Shown: positions 44,496-52,431 of the stretch, in pieces
Position numbering within the stretch: the first letter of the stretch is position 1
Layout: each line of letters opens with the position of its first letter
Source: an uncultured Clostridium sp.
GTDB taxonomy: Bacteria > Bacillota > Clostridia > Clostridiales > Clostridiaceae
Direction: 5' to 3'
NCBI GenBank assembly: GCA_934746015.1
Contig: CAKVEW010000005.1
Coordinates: 62,001-126,000 of the forward strand
DNA length: 64,000 nt
Program-made: the position numbers and the translations under genes
Notes under the pieces: generated by a model
What the model was told of the DNA's origin: nothing
Seen by the model: only the letters and a program-made list of their open reading frames with translations
The model's database searches: none

Positions 44496-45239
44496 TTAAT
44501 GCATAACCATTCCACCATCTACATTTATCACTTGCCCAGTAATATAATTTGATAAATCTGATGATAAGAATAAAACTAAATTAGCTATTTCTTCAGGTTC
44601 TCCTATTTTTTTCATAGGAATAGTTTTTAAAACTTCTTCCTTTACTTTATCAGGTAAAACCTTTGTCATGTCTGTATTAATATATCCAGGTGCTATTACA
44701 TTAACATTTATATTTCTTGATGCAAGTTCTCTTGCTATTGATTTAGAAAATCCTATTACACCAGCTTTAGATGCTGCATAATTGCATTGACCTGCATTTC
44801 CAGCTACTCCAACCACCGAAGAAATATTAATTATCTTACCGACCCTTTGCTTAACCATTATTGATGATACAGCCTTTGTCATATTGAATGTGCCTTTTAA
44901 ATTTATATCAATAACATCATTAAAGTCCTTTTCACTCATTCTTAATAATAGTCCATCCTTTGTTATTCCAGCATTATTCACCAATATATCAATACTTCCA
45001 AAGTTCTCTTTAACTTCTTTAATAAAGTTATTAACTTCATCCTCATTACTAATATCACATTTAATAGCTAAAGCCTTACCTCCTAAGGCCTTTAATTCTT
45101 CTACTAAATTCTCCACTTCTTCACTATATTTTCTATAATTAATTGCAATATTAGCTCCATTCTTTGCTAGAGTTTTTGCTATTTCTTTTCCAATCCCTCT
45201 AGTTCCTCCTGTTACTATTGCATTTTTATTAACAATCAT
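44496..45239 (-). CDS. fabG: 3-oxoacyl-ACP reductase
   Basis: A 247-residue short-chain dehydrogenase. NADPH motif TGGTRGIGKEIA near residues 10-21, NNAG near 88, and the catalytic Ser-Tyr-Lys with ISSVVG near 140 and YAASKAG near 153. IAPGYINTDMT and a GGM ending complete the FabG signature. The start overlaps the fabD end by 11 nt. Confidence 0.96.
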   Translation of the reverse strand: MIVNKNAIVTGGTRGIGKEIAKTLAKNGANIAINYRKYSEEVENLVEELKALGGKALAIKCDISNEDEVNNFIKEVKENFGSIDILVNNAGITKDGLLLRMSEKDFNDVIDINLKGTFNMTKAVSSIMVKQRVGKIINISSVVGVAGNAGQCNYAASKAGVIGFSKSIARELASRNINVNVIAPGYINTDMTKVLPDKVKEEVLKTIPMKKIGEPEEIANLVLFLSSDLSNYITGQVINVDGGMVMH

Positions 45240-46185
45240 TTAATACCTCAATCCCTTCCAATGTCTTTTTTAGAGATTTCATATCTTCAACATTAAAGAT
45301 ATTAAGTTTTAAACCCTTTTCTCTACTTATTTCTTTTATAAATCCACTTAAGACCCTTCCTGGTCCAAGTTCTATAAAAGTATCTACTCCCATATCTATC
45401 ATCTTATCTACACTTTCAGCCCATCTCACAGAAGATTTAATTTGTTTACAAAGAATCTCTTTTATTTCTTCCTTATTTTCTATAATATCAGCAGTAACAT
45501 TTGAGATTATATTAACTTCTGGATTGTTAAATTCTATTTTATTTAATTCTTCCCTAAGCTTAACTGAAGCACTTTCTAATAAAGAAGTATGAAATGGTCC
45601 TGACACCTTAAGTTCCATTGCTCTTCTAGCACCCATCTCTAAGCATAATTCCTTTGCTTTTTCAACTGCTAACTTTTCTCCACCAATAACTATTTGATTA
45701 TTTGTATTATAATTAGATATCTCTACTACGCCAAATTCACTTGCTTTATTTATAGCAAAATTTACTTTATCCAAAGACAATTCCATAACAGCTACCATTG
45801 ATCCTTTTCCTATTGGAACTGCCTCCTGCATAAACCTTCCTCTTTTTCTTATTAGTGGTATAGCATCTTCAAAAGATAAAGATTTTGCTGCAATTAATGC
45901 TGAATACTCTCCAAGACTTAATCCAGCTACTATATCTGCCTTTATACCTTTTTCTTCTAAAGCTCTCAAAGCCATAATAGATGTCACTAGTATTGCAGGT
46001 TGAGTGTTTTCTGTAATATCTAAATCTTCCTTTTTACCATTAAAAATTAAGTCTTTAATATCGAAATCTAATAAGTCTTTTGCTTTATCAAGAATCTTCC
46101 TAGAACCTAAAATATTATGGTATAATTCCTTACCCATGCCTATATATTGAGACCCTTGGCCTGAGAAAATAAATGCTATTTTCAT
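45229..46185 (-). CDS. fabD: Malonyl-CoA:ACP transacylase
   Basis: A 318-residue acyltransferase that loads malonyl groups onto ACP. IAFIFSGQGSQYIGMGKELY at the N-terminus, the nucleophile elbow GLSLGEYSAL (Ser near 89) and GPFHTSLL (His near 199) are diagnostic. The frame opens 25 codons earlier inside fabK. ATG 46185 with GGGGAGATG upstream, 4 nt after the fabK stop, is the real start. Confidence 0.96.
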   Translation of the reverse strand: MKIAFIFSGQGSQYIGMGKELYHNILGSRKILDKAKDLLDFDIKDLIFNGKKEDLDITENTQPAILVTSIMALRALEEKGIKADIVAGLSLGEYSALIAAKSLSFEDAIPLIRKRGRFMQEAVPIGKGSMVAVMELSLDKVNFAINKASEFGVVEISNYNTNNQIVIGGEKLAVEKAKELCLEMGARRAMELKVSGPFHTSLLESASVKLREELNKIEFNNPEVNIISNVTADIIENKEEIKEILCKQIKSSVRWAESVDKMIDMGVDTFIELGPGRVLSGFIKEISREKGLKLNIFNVEDMKSLKKTLEGIEVLNDC

Positions 46186-46189
46186 ATTT

Positions 46190-47125
46190 TCATCTCCCCT
46201 TAAAACTATCCTTAATTTTTTTATATTCAAAGAAGATTTCTTCAATAATATCTCTAGCACTTTGTTTTTTACTTATAAGCCCTGAAATTTGTCCAGCCAT
46301 AATTGATCCATTTTCCATATCACCATCTTTTACAGCTTTTTTTAATGCTCCTCTTCCTAATTCTTCAATTTCCTCTAATGAAATATTTTTCTTTTCAAGA
46401 TTAATATATTCTCTTGCTAATTTATTTTTAATAACTTGAACAGGGTGCCCTGTTGGCCTTCCTGTTACAACTGTATCTATATCTTTAGCATTTATTACTG
46501 CTTTCTTATAATTATCATGAATTGTACATTCATTAGCTACTAGAAATCTAGTTCCTAATTGAACTCCTTTTGCACCAAGTATAAAAGCAGCAGCAACACC
46601 TCTTCCATCTCCAATTCCACCTGCTGCTATAACAGGAATATTCACAGAATCCACTACTTGTGGTAATAAAACCATAGTAGTTAGCTTTCCAATATGGCCT
46701 CCCGCTTCACATCCTTCTGCTATAATGACATCAGCACCAGCTCTTTCCATTCTTTTTGCTAAAGCTACTGATGCAACAACTGGAATTATCCTTATACCTG
46801 CCCTTTTCCACTTTTCAATATATTTACCTGGATTTCCAGCACCTGTAGTGACAACTTTAACTCCTTCTTCTATTACAATATCTGATAACTCATCTGCATT
46901 TTCAGATAGTAACATTATATTAACTCCAAAGGGTTTATCAGTTAATTCTTTAGCTTTTATAATTTCCTCTCTTACAAAACTTGCAGGAGCATTTCCACCT
47001 GCAATTATTCCAAGACCCCCTGCATTTGAAACTGCTGCTGCTAGAGAACTATCTGAAACCCATGCCATTCCCCCCTGAAAAATGGGATACTTAATATTTA
47101 TCAAACTGCATATATTGTTATCCAT
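46190..47125 (-). CDS. fabK: Enoyl-ACP reductase II
   Basis: A 311-residue FMN TIM-barrel protein that performs the last reduction of each elongation round, replacing FabI. IKYPIFQGGMAWVSDSSLAAAVSNAGGLGIIAGG at the start, VIAEGCEAGGHIGKLTTMVLLPQV near 135-158 and AAGGIGDGRGVAAAFILGAKGVQLGTRFL near 165-195 are the FabK/NMO flavin motifs. Its position between acpP and fabD supports FabK rather than nitronate monooxygenase. FabK organisms are insensitive to triclosan-type FabI inhibitors. Confidence 0.95.
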   Translation of the reverse strand: MDNNICSLINIKYPIFQGGMAWVSDSSLAAAVSNAGGLGIIAGGNAPASFVREEIIKAKELTDKPFGVNIMLLSENADELSDIVIEEGVKVVTTGAGNPGKYIEKWKRAGIRIIPVVASVALAKRMERAGADVIIAEGCEAGGHIGKLTTMVLLPQVVDSVNIPVIAAGGIGDGRGVAAAFILGAKGVQLGTRFLVANECTIHDNYKKAVINAKDIDTVVTGRPTGHPVQVIKNKLAREYINLEKKNISLEEIEELGRGALKKAVKDGDMENGSIMAGQISGLISKKQSARDIIEEIFFEYKKIKDSFKGR

Positions 47126-47162
47126 GAGTCTTCCTCCAATATAAATTTATCTAGCTATATTT

Positions 47163-47384
47163 TTATGCAATACTCTCAATATACTTAACTGCATCTCCAA
47201 CAGTTTTAATCTTCTCTACGCCTTCTACCTTTACATTGAAAGCATCTTCAATTTCCATAACTACTTGGAATAAATCCAATGAATCAGCTCCTAAATCTTC
47301 AATAAATTTAGTTTCTAATTTTACATCCTCTCCATTAACTCCTAATTGATCAACAACGATTTCTTTAATTTTTTCAAATACCAT
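47163..47384 (-). CDS. acpP: Acyl carrier protein
   Basis: A 73-residue acidic four-helix carrier. The phosphopantetheine Ser35 lies in LGADSLDLFQVVMEIED. RBS AGGAGG sits 8 nt upstream. It lies between fabH and fabK, the usual clostridial order. Confidence 0.97.
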   Translation of the reverse strand: MVFEKIKEIVVDQLGVNGEDVKLETKFIEDLGADSLDLFQVVMEIEDAFNVKVEGVEKIKTVGDAVKYIESIA

Positions 47385-47396
47385 TTCATTTTCCTC

Positions 47397-48374
47397 CTAA
47401 AATTTAATTAATGCTCCAGCCCAGGTTAATCCACCACCAAAAGCTGCTAATATTATTTTATCGCCTTTATTAATAAGTCCTTTTTCTACCAATTCACTTA
47501 AAACTATTGGGATACTTGCTGCAGATGTATTACCATATCTATCAACATTTACATAAAATTTTTCTCTATCTATTTGTAACCTTCTAGCAGCTTCATCTAT
47601 TATTCTCAAATTTGCTTGATGTGGAACTATATACTTAATATTCTTTATATCCTCATTTGCCTTATCTAGTAACTCTTTAATTATTTCTGGTAAAATTGAA
47701 ACTGCAAATTTAAAAACTTCTCCACCCTTCATTTCTACATATCTTTTTTCATCAGAATTATCAAAAGAAAAAGGTGTTTTTATTTTTAGCTCTGCTGCTA
47801 CTAAGGATTTTTCACCTAAATTACCATCAGCCCCAAAACAAGTACTTATAATTGAGTCTTCCTCTTCACATAATTCTATTACTGCAGCTCCTGCTCCATC
47901 ACCAAATAATACACATGTATTTCTATCAGACCAATCAATTATCTTAGATAAAACTTCAGCTCCGATAACTAAAGCCTTCTTTTTATCTGTTGTCTTTATT
48001 AATCCTGATGCAACTATTAAAGAATATACAAATCCTGAACAAGCTGCTGCTATGTCAAAGGCTGCTGCATTCTTACATCCTAAAAGTCCTTGAATACTAC
48101 AAGCAGTTGATGGCATTAATTTATCTGGTGAAGTAGTTGCAACAATTATTAAATCTATATCCTTTTCACTACATTTACTATTTCTTAAAGCATTAAGTGC
48201 TGCCTTATATGCTAAATCAACAGTTCCTTCTCCAGTTGATACTCTTCTTTCTCTTATACCAGTTCTTTTTACTATCCATTCATCTGTGGTTTCAACTATA
48301 GATTCTAAATTTTTATTTGTAACTATATTATCTGGACAATAATGGCCAATTCCAAGTATTCTAACTCCTCTCAT
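47397..48374 (-). CDS. fabH: 3-oxoacyl-ACP synthase III
   Basis: A 325-residue initiating condensing enzyme (acyl-CoA plus malonyl-ACP). Triad: Cys112 in AAACSGFVYSL, His in VPHQANLRI near 249 and Asn in YGNTSAASIP near 279. TDEWIVKRTGIRERR is a family signature. ATG 48374 after AGAGGCG is chosen over a start 8 codons upstream. It is 68 nt after bioY. Confidence 0.96.
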   Translation of the reverse strand: MRGVRILGIGHYCPDNIVTNKNLESIVETTDEWIVKRTGIRERRVSTGEGTVDLAYKAALNALRNSKCSEKDIDLIIVATTSPDKLMPSTACSIQGLLGCKNAAAFDIAAACSGFVYSLIVASGLIKTTDKKKALVIGAEVLSKIIDWSDRNTCVLFGDGAGAAVIELCEEEDSIISTCFGADGNLGEKSLVAAELKIKTPFSFDNSDEKRYVEMKGGEVFKFAVSILPEIIKELLDKANEDIKNIKYIVPHQANLRIIDEAARRLQIDREKFYVNVDRYGNTSAASIPIVLSELVEKGLINKGDKIILAAFGGGLTWAGALIKF

Positions 48375-48442
48375 TATTCGCCTCTTTCTGAAATACAAAA
48401 ATTTCTAATTATACTTCTCTATTTTCAAAACAAATTATTATA

Positions 48443-48994
48443 CTAAACAGATAAATTTAATTTTATTGTATTAACTACTCTCGTACCTACTAAAGCTGTT
48501 ATTATTGATTTCATCAAGTCTCCTGGAAGAGTTAATAAAAATCCATTGTAGATTGCTAAACTTATAGTCATATTTATTCCTAAATAGAATTTACTAATTA
48601 GGTAAAAATAAGTTACTCCAATAAGATAAATAAATATAATACCTAAAAAATTTGCTAAAAGTAAATTTTTAAAGCTATTCTTCTTTTTTTCTACTATTCT
48701 TCCAATAATATATGCTGCTATTATCAATCCAATTAAATAACCAAATGTCGGTTGAAATATATACTGTGGGCCTCCCCCCTTAGTAAATACAGGAATGCCT
48801 ATAAGTCCTATAAGAATGTATAATAATTGCGATAATGCTCCTTTCTTTGCACCAAGAATAATTCCACTCATACTACTAAAGAAAAATTGCATTGTAAAAG
48901 GAACATAGGGTATCGGTATACTAATAAAGGCTCCAATAGCTGTAAGAGCTACAAAAATTGATATCAATACCTTATCCCTTATTGTAAGATTCAC
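48443..48994 (-). CDS. bioY: Biotin transporter substrate-binding subunit BioY
   Basis: A 183-residue membrane protein with six predicted TM helices, the S-component of a biotin ECF transporter. Motifs IPIPYVPFTMQFFFSSMSGIILGAKKGALSQLLYILIGLIGIPVF and FQPTFGYLIG are typical. The start is GTG 48994 with a near-perfect AAGGAGGTGATGTA upstream; the frame reaching 49027 runs into the operator. First gene of the fab/acc operon, so biotin uptake is coupled to biotin-dependent lipid synthesis. Confidence 0.93.
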   Translation of the reverse strand: MNLTIRDKVLISIFVALTAIGAFISIPIPYVPFTMQFFFSSMSGIILGAKKGALSQLLYILIGLIGIPVFTKGGGPQYIFQPTFGYLIGLIIAAYIIGRIVEKKKNSFKNLLLANFLGIIFIYLIGVTYFYLISKFYLGINMTISLAIYNGFLLTLPGDLMKSIITALVGTRVVNTIKLNLSV

Positions 48995-49010
48995 TACATC
49001 ACCTCCTTCA

Positions 49011-49033
49011 AATATTTTGACTATCAAAATATT
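49011..49033 (-). promoter_or_regulatory. FabT-like operator at the bioY-fab promoter
   Basis: Perfect inverted repeat: AATATTTTGA, CTA, then the exact complement of the first arm. The core TTTTGA-N3-TCAAAA matches the operator type bound by FabT (MarR family) in streptococcal fab operons (consensus around TTTGATTATCAAA, from memory). It covers about +1 to +23 of the predicted transcript, just before the bioY Shine-Dalgarno. No fabT gene is in the window. Confidence 0.65.
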
Positions 49034-49039
49034 AGTATC

Positions 49040-49068
49040 ATAATAATATTATTTCTTTATTTTGTCAA
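49040..49068 (-). promoter_or_regulatory. Promoter of the bioY-fab-acc operon
   Basis: Minus strand: -35 TTGACA (49063-49068), a 17-bp spacer and -10 TATTAT (49040-49045). It is close to consensus, and transcription should begin near 49033, at the edge of the operator. Confidence 0.7.
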
Positions 49069-49092
49069 TATTCAAATTATTTTTTATAGTTA

Positions 49093-49121
49093 TTGTATTT
49101 TTGAAATTTATAGATTATACT
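49093..49121 (+). promoter_or_regulatory. Promoter of the nitronate-monooxygenase-like gene
   Basis: Plus strand: -35 TTGTAT (49093-49098), a 17-bp spacer and -10 TATACT (49116-49121). The start site is predicted near 49128. Confidence 0.6.
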
Positions 49122-49128
49122 GTTAAAT

Positions 49129-49149
49129 ATATTTTGATAATCAAAGTAA
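49129..49149 (+). promoter_or_regulatory. Second FabT-like operator, at the divergent promoter
   Basis: ATATTTTGA, TAA, TCAAAGTAA is an imperfect copy of the operator at 49011-49033 with the same core and spacing. It starts at the predicted +1 of the plus-strand transcript, the mirror image of the first site. Confidence 0.6.
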
Positions 49150-49175
49150 TTTTGTAGTATGAAAGGAGTAAATTT

Positions 49176-50234
49176 ATGAATATAAATCCATTAAAAATAG
49201 GAGATTTAGTTGCTAAAATCCCAATAATTCAAGGTGGTATGGGTGTTGGTGTATCTTTATCAAATCTAGCTGGTAATGTTTCAAAGCATGGTGCAATCGG
49301 TGTAGTATCAGCTGCCCATCCAGGCTATCTTGAGGATGATTTTGAAAGTAATACATTAGCAGCTAACTTAAGAGGTTTAACTAAACATATTAAAAAAGCA
49401 AAAGAAATAAGCAAAAATGGAATTATTGCTGTTAATGTTATGGTTGCAATGAATAATTATATTGAACATGTAAAAACTGCTATAGATGCAGGCGCAGATA
49501 TGATAATTTCAGGTGCTGGATTACCTTTAAATTTACCAGAAATAACAAAAGGTAGCTCTATTAAAATAGCTCCAATTGTCTCTTCTTCTAAAGCTGCAAA
49601 AATAGTACTTTCCTATTGGAAAAAGCACTTCAATAGAACAGCTGATGCAATAATAGTTGAAGGCCCTATGGCTGGAGGACACCTAGGTTTTAAAAAAGAT
49701 AAAATAGAAGATGAAACAAATGTTTTTGATAAAAATGTTCAAAGTGTAATAGAAGAAGTCAAAAATTTTGAAGCTGAGTTTAACAAAACTATCCCAGTTG
49801 TTGTAGCAGGTGGAGTATTTACTCACGAAGATATGATTAAATATTTAGAACTGGGTGCTAGTGGAGTTCAAGTTGCAACTCAATTTGTAGCAACTCATGA
49901 GTGTGATGCTCACATAAACTTTAAAAATGCCTTTGTAAATTGTAAAAAAGAAGATATTGAACTTACTATAAGTCCAGTTGGTATGCCAGGAAGAGCTATT
50001 AAAAACAAATTAACAGAAACATTAAAAACTCAAAAAGTCAAAATAACTAAATGTTATAACTGCTTAATTCCTTGTAATCCTGCTAGCACGCCTTATTGCA
50101 TCAGCTCTGCACTAATAAAAGCTGTTAAAGGTGATGTGGAAAATGGATTAGTTTTTTGTGGTGCTAATGCTTATAGAATAAATAAAATATCTTCTGTTGA
50201 AGAAATACTTAATAAGCTTATGAATATAAAATAA
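49176..50234 (+). CDS. Nitronate monooxygenase / FabK-like flavoprotein
   Basis: A 352-residue FMN TIM-barrel enzyme. IPIIQGGMGVGVSLSNLAGNVSKHGAIGVVSA at the N-terminus, IIVEGPMAGGHLG near 165-177 and VVVAGGVFTHEDMIKYLELGASGVQVATQFVATHECDAH near 208-247 are NMO/FabK motifs. Unlike the FabK in the operon it has a C-terminal Cys cluster CYNCLIPCNPASTPYC (about 289-304). Members oxidise nitronates or reduce enoyl substrates; the reaction here is open. Divergent from the fab operon and sharing its operator motif, so a lipid-related role is likely (inference). Confidence 0.85.
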   Translation: MNINPLKIGDLVAKIPIIQGGMGVGVSLSNLAGNVSKHGAIGVVSAAHPGYLEDDFESNTLAANLRGLTKHIKKAKEISKNGIIAVNVMVAMNNYIEHVKTAIDAGADMIISGAGLPLNLPEITKGSSIKIAPIVSSSKAAKIVLSYWKKHFNRTADAIIVEGPMAGGHLGFKKDKIEDETNVFDKNVQSVIEEVKNFEAEFNKTIPVVVAGGVFTHEDMIKYLELGASGVQVATQFVATHECDAHINFKNAFVNCKKEDIELTISPVGMPGRAIKNKLTETLKTQKVKITKCYNCLIPCNPASTPYCISSALIKAVKGDVENGLVFCGANAYRINKISSVEEILNKLMNIK

Positions 50235-50262
50235 AATTTGGACCATTTTAAATTTCTAAATA

Positions 50263-50321
50263 AAAAATGTAAAATTATTTTAGAAGGGTCTTATGAATTT
50301 TCTAATTAATTTTACATTTTA
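50263..50321. terminator. Bidirectional terminator between convergent genes
   Basis: AAAATGTAAAATTATTTTAG and CTAATTAATTTTACATTTT pair with a small mismatch around a central GGGTCTTATG segment. It lies between the NMO-like gene (plus, ends 50234) and the AraC gene (minus, ends 50350). Confidence 0.75.
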
Positions 50322-50349
50322 TTATTTATTTTATATACACTATATGAAC

Positions 50350-51222
50350 TTAAAAATTATTTATATTATACATATTTTTAAAATCATTTGGTGCTACTCC
50401 ATATTCTTTTTTGAAGGCTCTATAAAAACTTGAATAATCATTAAATCCAAAGATTAAATAAGCTTCACCAATTGCAATGTTACTTAAAATAGCATTTTTA
50501 CATTCTGATAACCTTTTCTTAATAATGTATCTATGAATAGATACCCCTGTATTTTTCTTAAATAAATGACAAATATAATACTTGCTTAAGTAAAACTCAT
50601 TAGCCAGTTTATCTAAAGACAAATCTTCATCTAAATGTTCTTCTATATAATTAATAATACTTTGATATAAATCTATATCCTCTTTAACTATATATAAGTT
50701 ATTCTGTTCATAAACAATTCTATTTAAATATAGCAATAAATCATTTACACAAATTGAAATTTTAGTATCTCTTCCAAATCTATCAGAATTCATCTCCTCA
50801 ATTAATTGAAATATCTTAGACTGTGTTGTGTTAAAGGTGATTATATCATTATGAAATATATACTTCTTTTTATTATTAACAAAACTTATTAAATATCCAT
50901 AATCTTTGGAGATTCCTAATAATTTATTTAAATACTCCTCACTTATCCAAAATACAAATCTACTATATAAATTCTTACTATTTATTATAGGATAGTGAGA
51001 TAAATTAGGTGGTACTAAAATCATATCTCCTTTTTTTAATTTATACCTCTCCATATCAATAACAATATCTACATCCCCTTCTAAAAATAAATAGAATTCA
51101 TAATAATTATGTCTATGGGATTCTACCTTAGATGGATTGGAATCACTATAATAATACAACTCAAAGTCCTCTGAAAACATATACTGTCTCTTTGTGAACT
51201 CAGTTTTTAAATTTTTCTTCAT
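50350..51222 (-). CDS. AraC-family regulator with cupin sensor domain
   Basis: A 290-residue regulator. The N-terminal cupin contains VESHRHNYYEFYLFLEGDVDIVIDMERYKLKKGDMILVPPNLSHYPI (about 33-79), probably the sugar-acid sensor. The C-terminal AraC DNA-binding domain runs from about 195: LSLDKLANEFYLSKYYICHLFKKNTGVSIHRYI, then IGEAYLIFGFNDYSSFYRAFKKEYGVAPNDF. Divergent from uxuA, so it very likely controls the glucuronate operon. RBS AAAGGAGG is upstream. Confidence 0.92.
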   Translation of the reverse strand: MKKNLKTEFTKRQYMFSEDFELYYYSDSNPSKVESHRHNYYEFYLFLEGDVDIVIDMERYKLKKGDMILVPPNLSHYPIINSKNLYSRFVFWISEEYLNKLLGISKDYGYLISFVNNKKKYIFHNDIITFNTTQSKIFQLIEEMNSDRFGRDTKISICVNDLLLYLNRIVYEQNNLYIVKEDIDLYQSIINYIEEHLDEDLSLDKLANEFYLSKYYICHLFKKNTGVSIHRYIIKKRLSECKNAILSNIAIGEAYLIFGFNDYSSFYRAFKKEYGVAPNDFKNMYNINNF

Positions 51223-51249
51223 AGCTACCTCCTTTCATTGAATTTACCA

Positions 51250-51266
51250 TAAAAGAACAACTTTTA
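51250..51266. promoter_or_regulatory. Dyad TAAAAG-AACAA-CTTTTA between araC-type gene and uxuA
   Basis: Perfect 6-5-6 inverted repeat in the 138-bp divergent region. ATTGAAT and ATTCAAT also occur facing each other, near 51237 and 51283. Either may be a binding site for the regulator or another factor. Confidence 0.35.
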
Positions 51267-51360
51267 CAATGTATAGAACAATAGATTCAATTGGTTTTCT
51301 TATAGGAATATTTAATAATAAAATAATAAAATACATTTTTTAAAAGGAGGATTAGTTATT

Positions 51361-52431
51361 ATGGAAATGACATTAAGATGGTTTGGTTCAAAATTTGATA
51401 CAGTTACATTAAAGCAAATTAGGCAAATCCCTGGAGTTACTGGAGTTATAACTACTTTATACGACACACTTCCTGGTGAAATATGGAGTATAGAAAGAAT
51501 TCGTGAGATGAAGGATGAAGTTGAAGCTTCTGGTCTTCATATATCAGGAATTGAAAGCGTTAATATTCATGATTCAATTAAAATTGGTTCTAAAGATAGG
51601 GACATTTATATTGATAATTATATAAAAACCCTTGAAAACCTTGGAAAAGAAGACATACATTTAGTCTGCTATAATTTTATGCCTGTATTTGATTGGACAC
51701 GTACAGAACTTGCTAGATTACGAAGTGATGGATCAACTGTTCTTGCTTATAACCAAGATGTTATAGATGCTTTAAATCCAGAAGATATGTTTAATCATAT
51801 TTCTAATGATTCAAATGGAACAGTTTTACCTGGCTGGGAACCTGAGCGTATGTTCAAAATTAAAGATTTATTTGAATTATATAAAGATGTAAATGAGAAA
51901 AAGTTATTTGAGAACTTGGAATATTTCTTAAAGAAAATTATGCCTGTATGTAATAAATATAACATTAATATGGCAATACATCCTGATGACCCTGCATGGA
52001 GTGTATTTGGACTTCCTCGTATAATCAATAATAAAAAGAATATTTTACGTATGCTTAATAGGGTAGATGATTCACATAATGGTGTTACATTTTGCTCTGG
52101 TTCCTATGGAACTAATCAAAAAAATGATTTACCTGATATGATTCGTTCATTGAAAGGGAGAATACACTTTGCCCATGTTAGAAATTTAAGATTTAATTCA
52201 CCGACTGACTTTGAAGAATCTGCTCATCTTTCATCTGATGGATCTTTTGATATGTATGAAATAATTAAGGCTTTATATGAAATTGGCTTTAATGGCCCTA
52301 TTCGTCCTGATCATGGTCGAATGATATGGGATGAAGTAGCAATGCCTGGATATGGCTTATATGACAGAGCACTTGGGGCTACTTATTTAAATGGCCTCTT
52401 AGAAGCTATTGAAAAAGGAGATAAAAAATGA
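51361..52431 (+). CDS. uxuA: Mannonate dehydratase
   Basis: A 356-residue TIM-barrel metalloenzyme that dehydrates D-mannonate to 2-keto-3-deoxygluconate. The N-terminus MEMTLRWFGSKFDTVTLKQIRQIPGVTGVITTLYD, HPDDPAWSVFGLPRII near 202-217, FCSGSYGTN near 242, HFAHVRN near 267 and RPDHGR near 315 are UxuA metal- and substrate-site motifs. RBS AAAGGAGG. It overlaps uxuB by 4 nt (ATGA), so the two are co-translated. Confidence 0.97.
   Translation: MEMTLRWFGSKFDTVTLKQIRQIPGVTGVITTLYDTLPGEIWSIERIREMKDEVEASGLHISGIESVNIHDSIKIGSKDRDIYIDNYIKTLENLGKEDIHLVCYNFMPVFDWTRTELARLRSDGSTVLAYNQDVIDALNPEDMFNHISNDSNGTVLPGWEPERMFKIKDLFELYKDVNEKKLFENLEYFLKKIMPVCNKYNINMAIHPDDPAWSVFGLPRIINNKKNILRMLNRVDDSHNGVTFCSGSYGTNQKNDLPDMIRSLKGRIHFAHVRNLRFNSPTDFEESAHLSSDGSFDMYEIIKALYEIGFNGPIRPDHGRMIWDEVAMPGYGLYDRALGATYLNGLLEAIEKGDKK

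Noticed and set aside
46725..47078. Plus-strand open frame of 117 codons across fabK
   Set aside because: Antisense shadow of FabK; the minus strand has clear flavin motifs.
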